The notes: generated by a model from the letters alone, not told the origin. Counted from the stretch's first letter, positions 34,481-44,960 are shown. The stretch: DNA of 64,000 bases from Weissella bombi (GCF_900094835.1 NZ_FMAO01000001.1:186001-250000), one strand, 5' to 3'. A program made the numbers and translations.

Positions 34481-35572
34481 TTATTTACGAGATTTTACAT
34501 AGCTGTCAACTGCTACAATAACATTTGCAACATCTTCAGCTGTGACTTCGAATGGCATTTGGTGAATCGTCTCAGAAGGAATAGTTGCTTGCTTACCAAC
34601 ATTTAAGAAATCTTCATAAGTAGCATCTTCTAGGTGCAAGTCCGCCAAGGTAGTTGGCAAACCAAGTGATTGATTAAAATCAATATACTTATCTAATACT
34701 TCAGTTGGCACATTATCCAACATCAATTCACATAGATACCCATAGGCAACTTTCTCCCCATGCATCATTTTTTCGCTTTCACCAGATAATACAGTGAAAC
34801 CATTGTAAATAGCGTGAGCTGCTGCTAATCCAGAACTTTCAAAACCAATACCACTTAATAATGTATTGGCCTCAGTAATCGTCTCCAGTGCCGCTGTTAC
34901 AACGTGTGCTTCAGCTGCTGCCACAGCTTCATGAGCATGGGCAAACAAATTATCTTCGCAGGTTTGTGCAATTGCTAATGAAGCCAATGTTGGCGCTTGA
35001 CCAAGCATTGATTTATTATGTCCCTTAGCAACATCTTGTGCCTCGATGTTAGTAGCCATAGCATCACCAATACCAGCAATCAAAGTTCTAACTGGTGCAT
35101 TGGCAACAACTTTCGTATCTACCAACACAATATCTGGATTTTTATCATAGAAAGCATAATTCGTAAATTGGCCTTCTGGTGTATATAACACTGACAAAGC
35201 TGAACATGGCGCATCAGTTGATGCTACCGTTGGCAAAATAGCCACTGGTACTTCTAATTTATCAGCAATGTTCTTCGCTGTATCAAGTGTTTTACCACCA
35301 CCTAATCCAATAATAAAATCATTTTTTTCTTTCTTTCCTATCTCAACCACACGCGAAATCTCTTCTTCTGAAGCTTCACCACCAAAGTTCACGTGCGTTA
35401 CAGTAAAATCGCTTGATAAGGTTTGATTTAATTTTTCACCAACAATTCCCCAAACAACATCATCACAAAGCAATATCGGTTGCTTCCCCAAATTCTCAAG
35501 ATGTTCCTTTGGATGATCTAATACACCATTACCCTGTACATAATGTGCTGGACTTGAAAATGCTTTAATCAT
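34481..35572 (-). CDS. gldA: Iron-containing alcohol dehydrogenase, glycerol dehydrogenase type
   Basis: A 363-residue enzyme oxidising glycerol (or related diols) with NAD. Seen: GLGGGKTLDTAKN near residue 92 (NAD site), PTVASTDAPCSALSV near 119, the metal ligands in GIGDAMATNIEA (Asp), LAAAHAIYNGF (His) and MMHGEKVAYG (His). The length matches GldA. GGGAGAAA lies before the ATG. It is the first gene of a unit that probably includes the small ORF downstream. Confidence 0.88.
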   Translation of the reverse strand: MIKAFSSPAHYVQGNGVLDHPKEHLENLGKQPILLCDDVVWGIVGEKLNQTLSSDFTVTHVNFGGEASEEEISRVVEIGKKEKNDFIIGLGGGKTLDTAKNIADKLEVPVAILPTVASTDAPCSALSVLYTPEGQFTNYAFYDKNPDIVLVDTKVVANAPVRTLIAGIGDAMATNIEAQDVAKGHNKSMLGQAPTLASLAIAQTCEDNLFAHAHEAVAAAEAHVVTAALETITEANTLLSGIGFESSGLAAAHAIYNGFTVLSGESEKMMHGEKVAYGYLCELMLDNVPTEVLDKYIDFNQSLGLPTTLADLHLEDATYEDFLNVGKQATIPSETIHQMPFEVTAEDVANVIVAVDSYVKSRK

Positions 35573-35770
35573 AATTTTCTCCCATAAAAGTATATTGTGA
35601 TTTGTTTCACTATTTACATTTTAACAATATACCGATTAAATAACTACTTATTTGCTCATAAACTTTGATAAATTATTAAGCTCAGACTATTAGTAATAAG
35701 CTTAAAATTGTTAATTCTAAAACATTATTAGATAATGGATATATGACAATATAGAAAGGAACATTTTATT

Positions 35771-36364
35771 ATGAAAGAACTCTATCTAATGCGTCACGGC
35801 CAAACTTTATTTAACAAATTACACCGTATCCAAGGATCTAGTGATTCACCACTTACATCACAAGGAATTGCGGATGCTAAGGAAGTTGGTCGTTATTTTG
35901 ATCAAATTAATCTTACATTTGACCACGCTTATTCTTCTACGCAGGAACGAGCAAGTGATACGCTCGAGAATATCACCAACCAACCTTATGAAAGATTAAA
36001 GGGCATAAAAGAATGGGATTTCGGTGTTTTTGAAGGTCAAAGTGAACAACTTAATCCTGATCCTCAAATTGACCCAATTCGTCATTCCTATGGTGACTTT
36101 TTCTTACAATTTGGCGGTGAATCAGATATTCAAGTACAACAAAGAATGAATCAAACACTAACGGAAATAATGGAAAAACCTGATCACAACCGTGTATTGG
36201 TAGTCAGCCATGGTGGTGCCTGCTTTGCTTTTCTTAAAAAATGGCTATCTTATGAAGAAATTCAAAAACAAGTAACTAACTTTCATAATTGCTGTATTTT
36301 AAAATTTACTTATTCAGATAAAGAATTTAAATTTATCAAGGAAATTAATGTCAAAAGTCTTTAA
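35771..36364 (+). CDS. Histidine phosphatase family protein
   Basis: A 197-residue member of the phosphoglycerate-mutase-like superfamily. The phosphohistidine motif is LYLMRHGQTLFN near residue 4, with the second His in VVSHGGACFAF near 147 and the catalytic Glu region KEWDFGVFEGQ near 80. Relatives are broad-specificity phosphatases; the substrate is unknown. GAAAGGAAC precedes the ATG. yaaA follows 27 nt later with no terminator, so they are probably one unit. Confidence 0.88.
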   Translation: MKELYLMRHGQTLFNKLHRIQGSSDSPLTSQGIADAKEVGRYFDQINLTFDHAYSSTQERASDTLENITNQPYERLKGIKEWDFGVFEGQSEQLNPDPQIDPIRHSYGDFFLQFGGESDIQVQQRMNQTLTEIMEKPDHNRVLVVSHGGACFAFLKKWLSYEEIQKQVTNFHNCCILKFTYSDKEFKFIKEINVKSL

Positions 36365-36391
36365 TGTAACAACTTACAAGGAATACTTAGC

Positions 36392-37132
36392 ATGCAAATA
36401 ATTATTTCACCTGCCAAGAAAATGAAAGTTGATCAAGATGATTTCACACCGCTTAATACACCACGTTACTTAGATCAGTCCGTAATAATTAAGCGTAAAC
36501 TATTATCGTTATCTTATGATGAGCTCAAACATTTATGGCAAACTAGTGATAAATTAACGGCCGAAAACTATAATCAGCTTCACCGTACAGATCTTAATAA
36601 CGCATTAACACCTGCCATATTCAGTTATGTCGGTATTCAATATCAATATATAGCACCAAATGTTTTAGATGAACAAGCATTAACTTATTTGCAAAATCAC
36701 TTATGGATTTTATCAGCTTTTTACGGGGTACTTCGTCCATTTGACGGCATTGTGCCATATCGTCTGGAAATGAAGTCCCGTTTAAAAATCAACGATAACC
36801 ATGATCTTTATGAATTTTGGGGAGATAAGTTATATCAAAACGTTCGCAACCAAGGTCCAATTATTAACTTAGCATCTAAAGAATATGCACAAACAATTAC
36901 TCCTTATCTGCAGCCCGAAGATAGCTTTATTGATGTTGTATTTGCGCAAATTGTTTCGGGAAAACTAAAAATCCGCGCTACTGCCGCTAAGATGGCTCGT
37001 GGTGAGATGGTTCGCTTCATTGTTGAAAATAAATTAACATTAATTGATGACCTAAAGAAATTTCAAACATCAGGCTATACTTTCAATGAATCACGATCAA
37101 CTGACCGCAAATTGGTTTTTATCCATAATTAA
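36392..37132 (+). CDS. yaaA: YaaA peroxide stress protein (UPF0246)
   Basis: A 246-residue YaaA protein. Family marks are IIISPAKKM at the N-terminus, SAFYGVLRPFDGIVPYRLEM near residue 110, and MARGEMVRFIVEN near 205. In E. coli YaaA limits free iron and DNA damage during peroxide stress and has a DNA-binding fold. CAAGGAA precedes the ATG. It follows the histidine phosphatase gene closely and ends at a strong bidirectional hairpin. Confidence 0.92.
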   Translation: MQIIISPAKKMKVDQDDFTPLNTPRYLDQSVIIKRKLLSLSYDELKHLWQTSDKLTAENYNQLHRTDLNNALTPAIFSYVGIQYQYIAPNVLDEQALTYLQNHLWILSAFYGVLRPFDGIVPYRLEMKSRLKINDNHDLYEFWGDKLYQNVRNQGPIINLASKEYAQTITPYLQPEDSFIDVVFAQIVSGKLKIRATAAKMARGEMVRFIVENKLTLIDDLKKFQTSGYTFNESRSTDRKLVFIHN

Positions 37133-37177
37133 AAAGCGAGGTTGGAACAATTTCTTTTGTCCCAACCTCGCTTTATT
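37132..37177. terminator. Bidirectional terminator between yaaA and the GPH gene
   Basis: AAAGCGAGGTTGG pairs with CCAACCTCGCTTT around a 15-nt loop. Confidence 0.9.
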
Positions 37178-37189
37178 TAATACTACTAT

Positions 37190-38536
37190 CTATTGTCTTG
37201 CAGCAGCCAAATCTCGATTTATCTGACCTTCCATGCCTTCATACTTGCGATAGAATAACATTGGAATAATCCCTAATGCATAGAACAAAATAGGTACCCA
37301 AATGAATGAAATAGAAATACCTAATAAACTATGTGCAGTTTGCGTATGCCCGGCATTATAACCAAACAAACTCATAATTTGAGTTGGAATGGCTCCACCA
37401 ATACCAGTTCCCATCTTAGTACAGAAAGTCGTACCAAATGCCGTCAACAAACCAGCCGCATTAATTCCGGTCTTCCATTCACCATAATCAACAGCTGAAC
37501 CAATTAGCACAAATGCTTGTGACAAAGCAAGCCCAACTCCAAGACTACCGATGATCCAACCAATAATAATAATTGGTAAGCTTTTACCACCAAGTAGGAC
37601 GATTAGTTGTCCACCAATCAAAAACAAAAATCCAAATATCCATAATGTTCGTTTGTAGAACTTTCGATTTAATAATGGTACCAAAACTGTCGTCACTACT
37701 TGTAAAATACTTAATCCATTAACCAATGACATAACATGTTGATGTCCATAATTGTAAGTTAAGTAATAAACAAGTGTTGACGAACGTGCTGTCATAGCAG
37801 TCCAGAAGAACAAATTACTGATAATAATTAGTATCCAAGGGCAATTTCCTTTCATAGCCTTGAAGCTATCTTTAATTTTAATCTTTTGAATCTTTGGCTT
37901 AACACGTTCTTTAATATTAGCAAATGAAATTAATGTTAATACCATACCCGCCAAAGCTAAAATGACTATAGTCCATCTAAATCCAATTACTTCATCGCCA
38001 TGTCCAAAGAAGTGAACCATTGGCAATGCACCAACATTAACAATTAAAACACCAATTTGAGCAACTGATAAACGAACCGAATTTAGCGTTGCACGTTCAT
38101 TAACATTCGATGTTAGCAAAGGCAAAATAGTAGCCAAGGGCGTATTTAACCCTGTATATAAGACGTTTGCAAAAATATAACTTATCGTAAAGTAAATTAT
38201 TTTTGCATTTAATGACCAATCTGGTACCCAAAATAGTAAAATACCAAATAATGTAAATGGGAAAATGATCCACAAGAAATATGGACGAGCCTTTCCCCAA
38301 CGGGTATCAGTCATATCAATCAGAACACCCCAAATTGGTGCATCAACTGCGTCAAAAATTCGAGCAATTAGCATAATAGCACCGGCAACACCAATTGGAA
38401 TCATCGCAACGTCAGTCAAGAAGTATGACAGATATACTGTAATCATGTTGTAAACTAACAGACCTGCCAAATCAATTTGTCCGAATGCAATTCGTTCACG
38501 CCAGGATAATTTGACGTTTGCACTTTCATTATTCAT
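37190..38536 (-). CDS. GPH family sugar:cation symporter
   Basis: A 448-residue, 12-span transporter of the glycoside-pentoside-hexuronide family (MelB/XylP type). The N-terminal ARIFDAVDAPIWGVLIDMTD holds the cation-site acidic residues, followed by RWGKARPYFLW; the central loop is KIKDSFKAMKGNCPWIL. AGGGGGAAG precedes the ATG. It lies 33 nt after the GH172 gene and is its likely substrate importer, supplying an oligosaccharide for intracellular hydrolysis. Confidence 0.9.
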   Translation of the reverse strand: MNNESANVKLSWRERIAFGQIDLAGLLVYNMITVYLSYFLTDVAMIPIGVAGAIMLIARIFDAVDAPIWGVLIDMTDTRWGKARPYFLWIIFPFTLFGILLFWVPDWSLNAKIIYFTISYIFANVLYTGLNTPLATILPLLTSNVNERATLNSVRLSVAQIGVLIVNVGALPMVHFFGHGDEVIGFRWTIVILALAGMVLTLISFANIKERVKPKIQKIKIKDSFKAMKGNCPWILIIISNLFFWTAMTARSSTLVYYLTYNYGHQHVMSLVNGLSILQVVTTVLVPLLNRKFYKRTLWIFGFLFLIGGQLIVLLGGKSLPIIIIGWIIGSLGVGLALSQAFVLIGSAVDYGEWKTGINAAGLLTAFGTTFCTKMGTGIGGAIPTQIMSLFGYNAGHTQTAHSLLGISISFIWVPILFYALGIIPMLFYRKYEGMEGQINRDLAAARQ

Positions 38537-38569
38537 TTTTACTTCCCCCTCTTACATCACCAACAATTA

Positions 38570-39682
38570 TTAGCGTGGCACACGTTCATCACGTGACAAA
38601 ATTGTTGGTAGTTCAGAAGTTGGTACATCTTGATACCAATAGGCAACTGACGCAATATCATCTGAGCGTTCAAATAATTTGATATCGTCATTACCAATTT
38701 GTTGTACTTTAACTGTCAAATCATCTTTAAAGAAGATTGGGTCTGGCAAGTGCAAGCGATACAATGCATGCATTGGCAAAGAATCATTACCAAAACCATG
38801 TAGTGGCATTGCATCACCAGTAGAAAAGTTTTCACGTGTATGATCATAACGATCCATCAATGGGTAGCCTAGATATTGATGTTGGAAGGTTTGTGCATGA
38901 ATTTGTCCATCATCTTCCACGTGAAATGCCCAAGCACCACCAAAGTAATCTTCACTACCTGTTGAAGTAACCGTTGGATATTGACCATCACCGTCTATAT
39001 AGAACTTAAATTCACCTTCACCCCACCAATAACGTTGCAAAGCTGCCAATTCAAAGTACGTTCCAATATAGTGACCCGCACCATGAATTGTTGGTAGAAT
39101 CGTATAATCTTGTTGCTTTTTCGTGTAATCCTCACGATTCCAGTAAGCATGGAAATAAGCAATTTCTTCAGGTTGTTCCTTCACCACATAATTAATTGTA
39201 TAGAAGAAATCAGGAACGTCAGCTGGATGTTCATTCGTAATAGTAATCACAGCATGCTTTTTAAAAGGCATTGGGAAATATGAATTAAATCCACCTACTG
39301 GATTAACATTAATTAATGCAGAATCAATTTCTTGACGTTGTGCAAAACCGTTAAAGAAAAAGTCACCAATTGGTGCTTCAACAGCTGGTGTTTCAGAATC
39401 ATCCCAATACATGCGTAATACAACATCACGAAGTACAAAACTACCTGCGGGTGTTGCATCAGCAATTGTCATCCAAATGTGACGAATTTCACCAGCATCA
39501 TGAATATCAGCAACTGTTACAGTTTCACCTTGCTTTAAACTAATAGCAGCATGTCCTTTACGTTCTGGACCCAAATCACTACCAGTCATGGCAGCTTTTC
39601 CTTTTTCCCCAGTCATATTTTCAGGAGAAATTGTTCTATTTTCCTCACTACGATTAATCTTTGTCAAATCTTGAATTTGCAT
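38570..39682 (-). CDS. GH172 (DUF2961) glycoside hydrolase
   Basis: A 370-residue DUF2961 protein, now glycoside hydrolase family 172. Characterised members act on fructofuranose disaccharides (difructose dianhydride I) or on arabinofuranosides. Seen: GHAAISLKQGETVTV near residue 39, IRHIWMTI near 63, IGDFFFNGF near 99, and the acidic motifs RYWWGEGEFKFYIDGDG and TSTGSEDYFGGAW that should carry the catalytic glutamates. ATG 39682 has GGGAGC upstream; the start five codons earlier is less well placed. It forms an operon with the GPH symporter behind cre and LacI-type operators. Confidence 0.87.
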   Translation of the reverse strand: MQIQDLTKINRSEENRTISPENMTGEKGKAAMTGSDLGPERKGHAAISLKQGETVTVADIHDAGEIRHIWMTIADATPAGSFVLRDVVLRMYWDDSETPAVEAPIGDFFFNGFAQRQEIDSALINVNPVGGFNSYFPMPFKKHAVITITNEHPADVPDFFYTINYVVKEQPEEIAYFHAYWNREDYTKKQQDYTILPTIHGAGHYIGTYFELAALQRYWWGEGEFKFYIDGDGQYPTVTSTGSEDYFGGAWAFHVEDDGQIHAQTFQHQYLGYPLMDRYDHTRENFSTGDAMPLHGFGNDSLPMHALYRLHLPDPIFFKDDLTVKVQQIGNDDIKLFERSDDIASVAYWYQDVPTSELPTILSRDERVPR

Positions 39683-39751
39683 ATCATTAGCTCCCATTTA
39701 AAAATTAAAACAGTATAAAAGTAATAAAAATTATGGCCTTTTTTTTATTAC

Positions 39752-39763
39752 GTAAACGTTTAC
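39752..39763. promoter_or_regulatory. LacI-family operator palindrome
   Basis: GTAAACGTTTAC is a perfect 12-bp palindrome with the central CG typical of LacI/GalR and CcpA sites, 70 nt upstream of the GH172 start. Confidence 0.65.
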
Positions 39764-39802
39764 TAAAACTACAAATGACATTATGACATCATTCTATTTT
39801 TC

Positions 39803-39817
39803 ATGCAAGCGTTTTCA
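39803..39817. promoter_or_regulatory. cre (CcpA) site
   Basis: ATGCAAGCGTTTTCA matches the cre consensus at all 15 positions. Confidence 0.75.
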
Positions 39818-39995
39818 TTTAAAAATAACAATACTAAATAAAAACTAAGTTGAATAAACATTGTTAGAATCATACTTCATGGCTTTTTATTTTTTATAAA
39901 TTTAATTGTCATTTATCTCAAATTCAGGAAAAATAACAATTAAAAAGGCGTATTACTGAATCTAATTTCATAAATTCAATAACACGTCTATAATT

Positions 39996-42865
39996 TTAAT
40001 TTATATTCTTCTGACACATCCGTTCAAAAACGCTTTGATAATCTTGTGATGAAAGAACTTTAACTGGAATAACTAAATCTTGAACCACTTTATTTGCTAT
40101 TTTTAGCGTAGCATGAATAGGTGCAAAGGTTTCATTAGGATCACCTTTCAGGTACAACGACTGTACCGCTATCTCTCTACCGGGTTCCCAATGAAATGGA
40201 TGTTCACTAAGCATAATACTCTTTTGATCGCCCACAAATTTTTCGGGTAAATTAATATAGAATCCAATTACCCCATGCTGATTGGCCGGTAATGTGTTAA
40301 TCGTATTAGTTGCATAATTAGTGTGATATATCGGTTGATAATTCCACTCATAAAATCCCTTATTAGCAACTTGCCACTGCTCATCAGTCTCTAATTCAAC
40401 TGAAACATCTTGCCAATCCTCACCACCATGGGCAACAACAAAACGTAACATAAAAGCACTACTGTCATATTCTGAAACCTTTGGCATAACCACACCATAT
40501 GCACCAAATTCTAAATCATTATTAAAATAGGTCAATTCTTTTTCAACAACATTAAATTCTGAAACCTGATAATTCAACACTCCCTGCTTTTTTTCAATAG
40601 TCTCACCAGGCGCAATTGTAAAGGTAACACTGTTTTCAGTTTGTTCAGCTCCTGCACCAAAAGGACGTGGTGTCAAAACAATTGTAAACGACTCAGTATT
40701 ATTATTCTTAATAGTTAGCACTGTTTCTTTTGCTGTTTCATGATAACTAATGTCAAACCTCATACCACCAAGTTGTCCGTCAATCCAATCATAGTCTTGA
40801 ATTAACCCTTGTGGTTTAACATGAAGAACATGTTGATCACTATCTAATCGTAATCCTAACCATTGCTCGACACTCTGTTGTACCCATTGTCCCTGACCTT
40901 GACTACAACGTGTCAAACAACGTTTTTTATTACTACCTTGTGGCCACCAAAACAATGAGCCACTTTCGTCCAACCGTGAATATAATAAATCTAAGTTTTT
41001 GCGCATGTCATTCTGTGTAAAACTGCCCCCTAAACGAACAGTATATCCAGTTGCCGAAGGATGCATCCCATATGGTAGTTCACGTAAAATTTGAAATTCC
41101 GGATCATAAGCAGCAATAAACATTGATTGTGCATATCGATGATAGTTAACATAAGGACGATAATTAAACTCATATAAACCATACAAAGGTGCCAAAACTG
41201 AAGATGTATCTTCACCAGCATAGTAGGCGGTATCTTCAGAAATATAAAAATCTTCTAGATTTGGCTCATCCAAATTGGTACCACCCGTAATCTGTTCGCC
41301 AAACGGTCCTGCACCTATCATTGTTTGCTCTATATCAGCAGGCATATCTTGCAACAATCGATCAACTTCTTTCGTTTCTTCACCAACGATTTGTAAAATA
41401 TGTTGATAGCCCTTTAGTGCATAATAAGCCTGAACATTTAATCCATAATCATATTTTCTAAACACCAATAAGTCACTAGCATAATGACTAGAAAATAGTG
41501 CTTTATCTGGGTTTTTAAAAGACATCAACCCATTAAATAATTCTTTAATCTCTTGCACAACTTTTGGATGTTCCAAGAAATATCCAGTATTACCCGTTAA
41601 TTCTAAGTATTTTTGTGCAATTACTAACGGTGCGATGTAGAAAAACGTACTATGATCTGGATAAATACTATAACGCGGTACATGACGTTTCAACAAATAT
41701 TCAATTGCTTTAGGTCCAACTTCGGGCACAACGTACATAACACTAACGACATCCGGCACAATATCAATTCCCCAAGAACGAGATAGACTATGAGATGGTG
41801 CCCCCTGGCTGTTAGTTAAAAGATTTCCCTTACGATCAAACGCTAAACAATTAAAGTTATCAATCATAAAACGAACCTGCATATCACGATATTTATTGCC
41901 CTTAATCTCAGATTTAGTATCTGATATATGCAGTGAACCTAAACGTTTATGCCAAAAATCAGATGTTACATTTATCCATTCCAAAGCAGTATGCTGATAC
42001 ATAATGCCTAAAGATTCATGTATCTGTTCTCTCTCTGGCGCAACAGCAATAATTGACGAAAATACCTTACTCTCACCGGGCTGTAAATTTAATTCAGCTT
42101 TAATCAAAGGATTATCTGCATTACCGGAAACATCCCCCGACAACATCTGAATAGCAACTTGTGTTTCTGTATCCCATAGCATTAATAGACGCTGTTCAAT
42201 TCTTGAGCCAGTTGGTGTATTGGCGTAATCTTCAACTTTTTCACCATACTTTTCAAATTGATTAACAAATTTCTGATCAAATGATAAGCATACCTCGCCC
42301 TTCAAAGGGACACCCGTTGTATTTTTTATCTCAACACAATAATAGACAGCAGATGGGCCTGGTAAAGGATGAATACTGCTCTCTTGTAATGCTTCTGGCT
42401 CTAAAACTGGTGCAATTGAAAATATCTTTGTTTCAAATTGTGGTCGTACCGTCTTAGTTACTGGCAAATAATCATCAAGATACGTCGTAACAGCGGATGG
42501 ACCCGCAGCTGCATAAGATGCCCCATTAGATAAGACAACTTCATAATTCATCTTACTCAAAAATAGCGCCACATCATTTTGATAATATTGACCAATATTC
42601 CCTCTAAATTGACCTCCTAAATCTTCTTCACGTGAAGGAACTGCATAAATCTTTTCATGTGGCGTACTAACAAAATGCAGCCTACCTTTCGTATCTTGCC
42701 TAACAATGTTCTACCGTTTGACTGTGTAAACAATTGCCGTTCACTTAACGACCAATCAGAATTTTCATCAACAGTTGTGTTATTCGCCATAAAATATTGC
42801 GATTGATATGACTTTGTCCATAAATCTTCCCATGTGTGATACATAGGTTTTTGTTGCAAATACAT
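39996..42865 (-). pseudogene. Large six-hairpin glycosidase-like protein, split by a frameshift
   Basis: A gene of about 956 codons read in two frames. The first (from ATG 42865, MYLQQKPMYHTWEDLW) runs to NGRT near 42707 and then degrades to a stop near 42617. The other frame resumes at VRQDTKGRLHFVSTPHEKIY just past that point and continues to the end. A one-base loss near 42706 reconciles them. The body looks like an alpha/alpha six-hairpin catalytic domain (SRSWGIDIVPDVVSVM, then GGTNLDEPNLEDFYISEDTA) with beta-sandwich ends; the exact family is unclear. It would have worked with the neighbouring GH172 and GPH genes. Confidence 0.75.
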
Positions 42866-42954
42866 TAAATCCCCCCAAAAATCTCTTTGTGATTAAACTT
42901 ACTTATTATTACTCCATTATTTTTTCATAAATATTCATCCTTGTCTAACTTTTA

Positions 42955-42969
42955 TAAAAGCGCTTTCAA
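42955..42969. promoter_or_regulatory. cre-like site before the split glycosidase
   Basis: TAAAAGCGCTTTCAA matches the reverse cre consensus with one mismatch, about 90 nt upstream of the gene. Confidence 0.6.
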
Positions 42970-42991
42970 AAATTATTGCTTATATTGCTAA

Positions 42992-43031
42992 TAAAAAAGG
43001 CGTTAAACCCATCCAGAATTTAACGCCTAAG
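42992..43031 (-). terminator. Terminator of the HAD phosphatase gene
   Basis: AGGCGTTAAA pairs with TTTAACGCCT; a run of T follows on the minus strand. Confidence 0.85.
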
Positions 43032-43046
43032 GTCTAATTTAATTAC

Positions 43047-43847
43047 CTAAAATAATTCTTCCAATTTTCTAACAACGCCGTCATCATTATTTGATAAACA
43101 AATTTGATCAGCTGCTGCTTTTACTTCGTCTGTTGCATTGGCCATGGCATATCCTGTACCACAATATTGCAACATCTCAATATCATTCTGACCATCCCCA
43201 AACGCAACGCACTGTCCCGGTGTAATTTGCCAACGTTCAACTAACCGCTTCAAACCGGTTGCCTTATGACATCCAGGAATAATTAAGTCAATTGACCCAT
43301 GACCACTCGTAGTAGGCACTAGTAGACCAGCTAAACGCTTTTTAAACATCTCATAGTATGCCTGCGTCTTTTCTTCTGGCACAGTAGGTGCAAACTTTAA
43401 AATTTGATCATCCACATCTTTAAAGTCATCAACCCACTGTAATTTTGGATAATAATGATTAGTTAACGCAAAAAAATCATCATCAACTGTTCCGCGTTCA
43501 CAGTAAGCGCTCTTAACACCACACATCACATTTTTAATTTCAGGATAATCAGCACATATTTCTGATACCTTGTTAACAATATCATTAGAAATCGACGCCT
43601 TAAAAATTATCTCTGAATGATCCGTTACTAATGCTCCATTCTCAGCAACATAACTTAATTGATCAGCAAAACTGGGAAAATGCGAGATTAGTTGGTAGTA
43701 CTGATTACCACTAGCCACTACAAATTGACAACCAACTTTAGCCATTACCGATAACACCTTTTTAAAGGCTGCCTCATCATACGTATAATCGTCACGCATA
43801 AATGTCCCATCAATATCAACTGCCACCAATTTAATATCTGAATTCAT
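43047..43847 (-). CDS. Cof-type HAD-IIB sugar phosphatase
   Basis: A 266-residue haloacid-dehalogenase phosphatase. Motif I is VAVDIDGTFM near residue 8 (nucleophile Asp), motif II is VVASGN near 44, motif III uses the Lys of HKATGLKRL, and motif IV is FGDGQNDIEML near 215. The C2-type cap in the middle is typical of Cof proteins acting on sugar phosphates or FMN. The start at 43847 has GAGGGGGA upstream; an earlier ATG 13 codons before is unsupported. It stands alone and ends in a hairpin terminator. Confidence 0.88.
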   Translation of the reverse strand: MNSDIKLVAVDIDGTFMRDDYTYDEAAFKKVLSVMAKVGCQFVVASGNQYYQLISHFPSFADQLSYVAENGALVTDHSEIIFKASISNDIVNKVSEICADYPEIKNVMCGVKSAYCERGTVDDDFFALTNHYYPKLQWVDDFKDVDDQILKFAPTVPEEKTQAYYEMFKKRLAGLLVPTTSGHGSIDLIIPGCHKATGLKRLVERWQITPGQCVAFGDGQNDIEMLQYCGTGYAMANATDEVKAAADQICLSNNDDGVVRKLEELF

Positions 43848-44010
43848 TATAAAATCCCCCTCTATATCTATTATGATATCGGGCAAATTAAAAATTCACA
43901 ATTAAATACTAGGCAAATATACAACGTAACACTAGTCAGGACACGACATATGCTTTTGTATTTACCTCTTTAAACGGTAGTCAGCTTTTTTTGCCACTAA
44001 AATGTCTCTT

Positions 44011-44892
44011 TCAGCACTCACCCAAAAGCAACCGCATCTCTTTTAAAAATTGGTTTGCCAATTGTGTTTGGAGTCGTTCACGCTTCCAGATTAATTTCGT
44101 TTTAATTATTTGATTACTTCTTAATGGAATAAACGTTAACTTATGGTTAGGCTCATGATATTCTGGCTTGTCAAAGGTTATGGCAACACCCACATTTGCG
44201 ACAACTTGCACGTGCATACTGTAATACATATCATAAAAGCCACTTATGGTTAGTTCTTCAAAATGATTTTGTGCCCAATCTTTTACCTGCTGTAAAACAT
44301 CATCTTGTCTTGATATCAACAAGCGTTCACCAATTAAGTTTTCTGGTATGACCGTTCGATACGTTGCTAGTCGATGATTATTGGGTACGACAACACCCCA
44401 ACGATCAGCAACTGGTAAATCTAAGCGTTCATATTCATTATTAATCTGTGGGGATGAAACAACACCAAAATCAAATAAACCATGTTGTAGTCCATATAAT
44501 ACACTATCTGCTGTTGCCGACACTAAGTCGACTTGAATAGTTGGATATTGATCCAGTAACGTTCGAAATACGGCTGCAATTAATTGACCACTCGTATTTT
44601 CACCAGCTGCAACTGTGATACGCCCCGTCACAATTTCATTTGACTGTAAGGTATTAACTGTTTGCGAGGTCATAGTCAAGATTTCTTTAGCTCGATCAAG
44701 TAAATAACGACCACTTTCAGTTAATGTCACCCCTTGTTTACTTCTTTCAAATAATGTTTTTCCAACCTCTTCTTCCAAGGTTTGAATTTGCCTTGAAAGT
44801 GTTGACTGCGAAACATGTAAAATTTCAGCGGCTCCTAAGAATGTACCTTCCGTAGCAATTGTGACAAAATACTTTAAAATACGTAGTTCCAT
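44011..44892 (-). CDS. LysR family transcriptional regulator
   Basis: A 293-residue LysR-type regulator. The winged helix-turn-helix spans residues 1-60 (FLGAAEILHVSQSTLSRQIQ then LEEEVGKTLFERS), followed by a linker helix and a periplasmic-binding-like effector domain. It is divergent from the aldo/keto reductase with a 105-nt gap that holds an inverted repeat, the usual setting for a LysR regulator and its target. The effector is unknown. Confidence 0.88.
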   Translation of the reverse strand: MELRILKYFVTIATEGTFLGAAEILHVSQSTLSRQIQTLEEEVGKTLFERSKQGVTLTESGRYLLDRAKEILTMTSQTVNTLQSNEIVTGRITVAAGENTSGQLIAAVFRTLLDQYPTIQVDLVSATADSVLYGLQHGLFDFGVVSSPQINNEYERLDLPVADRWGVVVPNNHRLATYRTVIPENLIGERLLISRQDDVLQQVKDWAQNHFEELTISGFYDMYYSMHVQVVANVGVAITFDKPEYHEPNHKLTFIPLRSNQIIKTKLIWKRERLQTQLANQFLKEMRLLLGEC

Positions 44893-44942
44893 GTGTATAC
44901 TTCATTTGCATAAATAAATATCCATTATAACTATTATACATG

Positions 44943-44960
44943 ATAGTGATTTACCACTAT
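44943..44960. promoter_or_regulatory. Candidate LysR operator
   Basis: ATAGTG and CACTAT form a perfect inverted repeat with a 6-nt spacer between the divergent LysR and aldo/keto reductase genes. Confidence 0.55.

Larger units (their letters stand above)
39683..39995. other. Regulatory gap of the GH172 operon
   Basis: About 310 nt without a gene. It holds the GTAAACGTTTAC palindrome and a perfect cre site; the rest is AT-rich with no clear terminator for the upstream gene. Confidence 0.6.
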
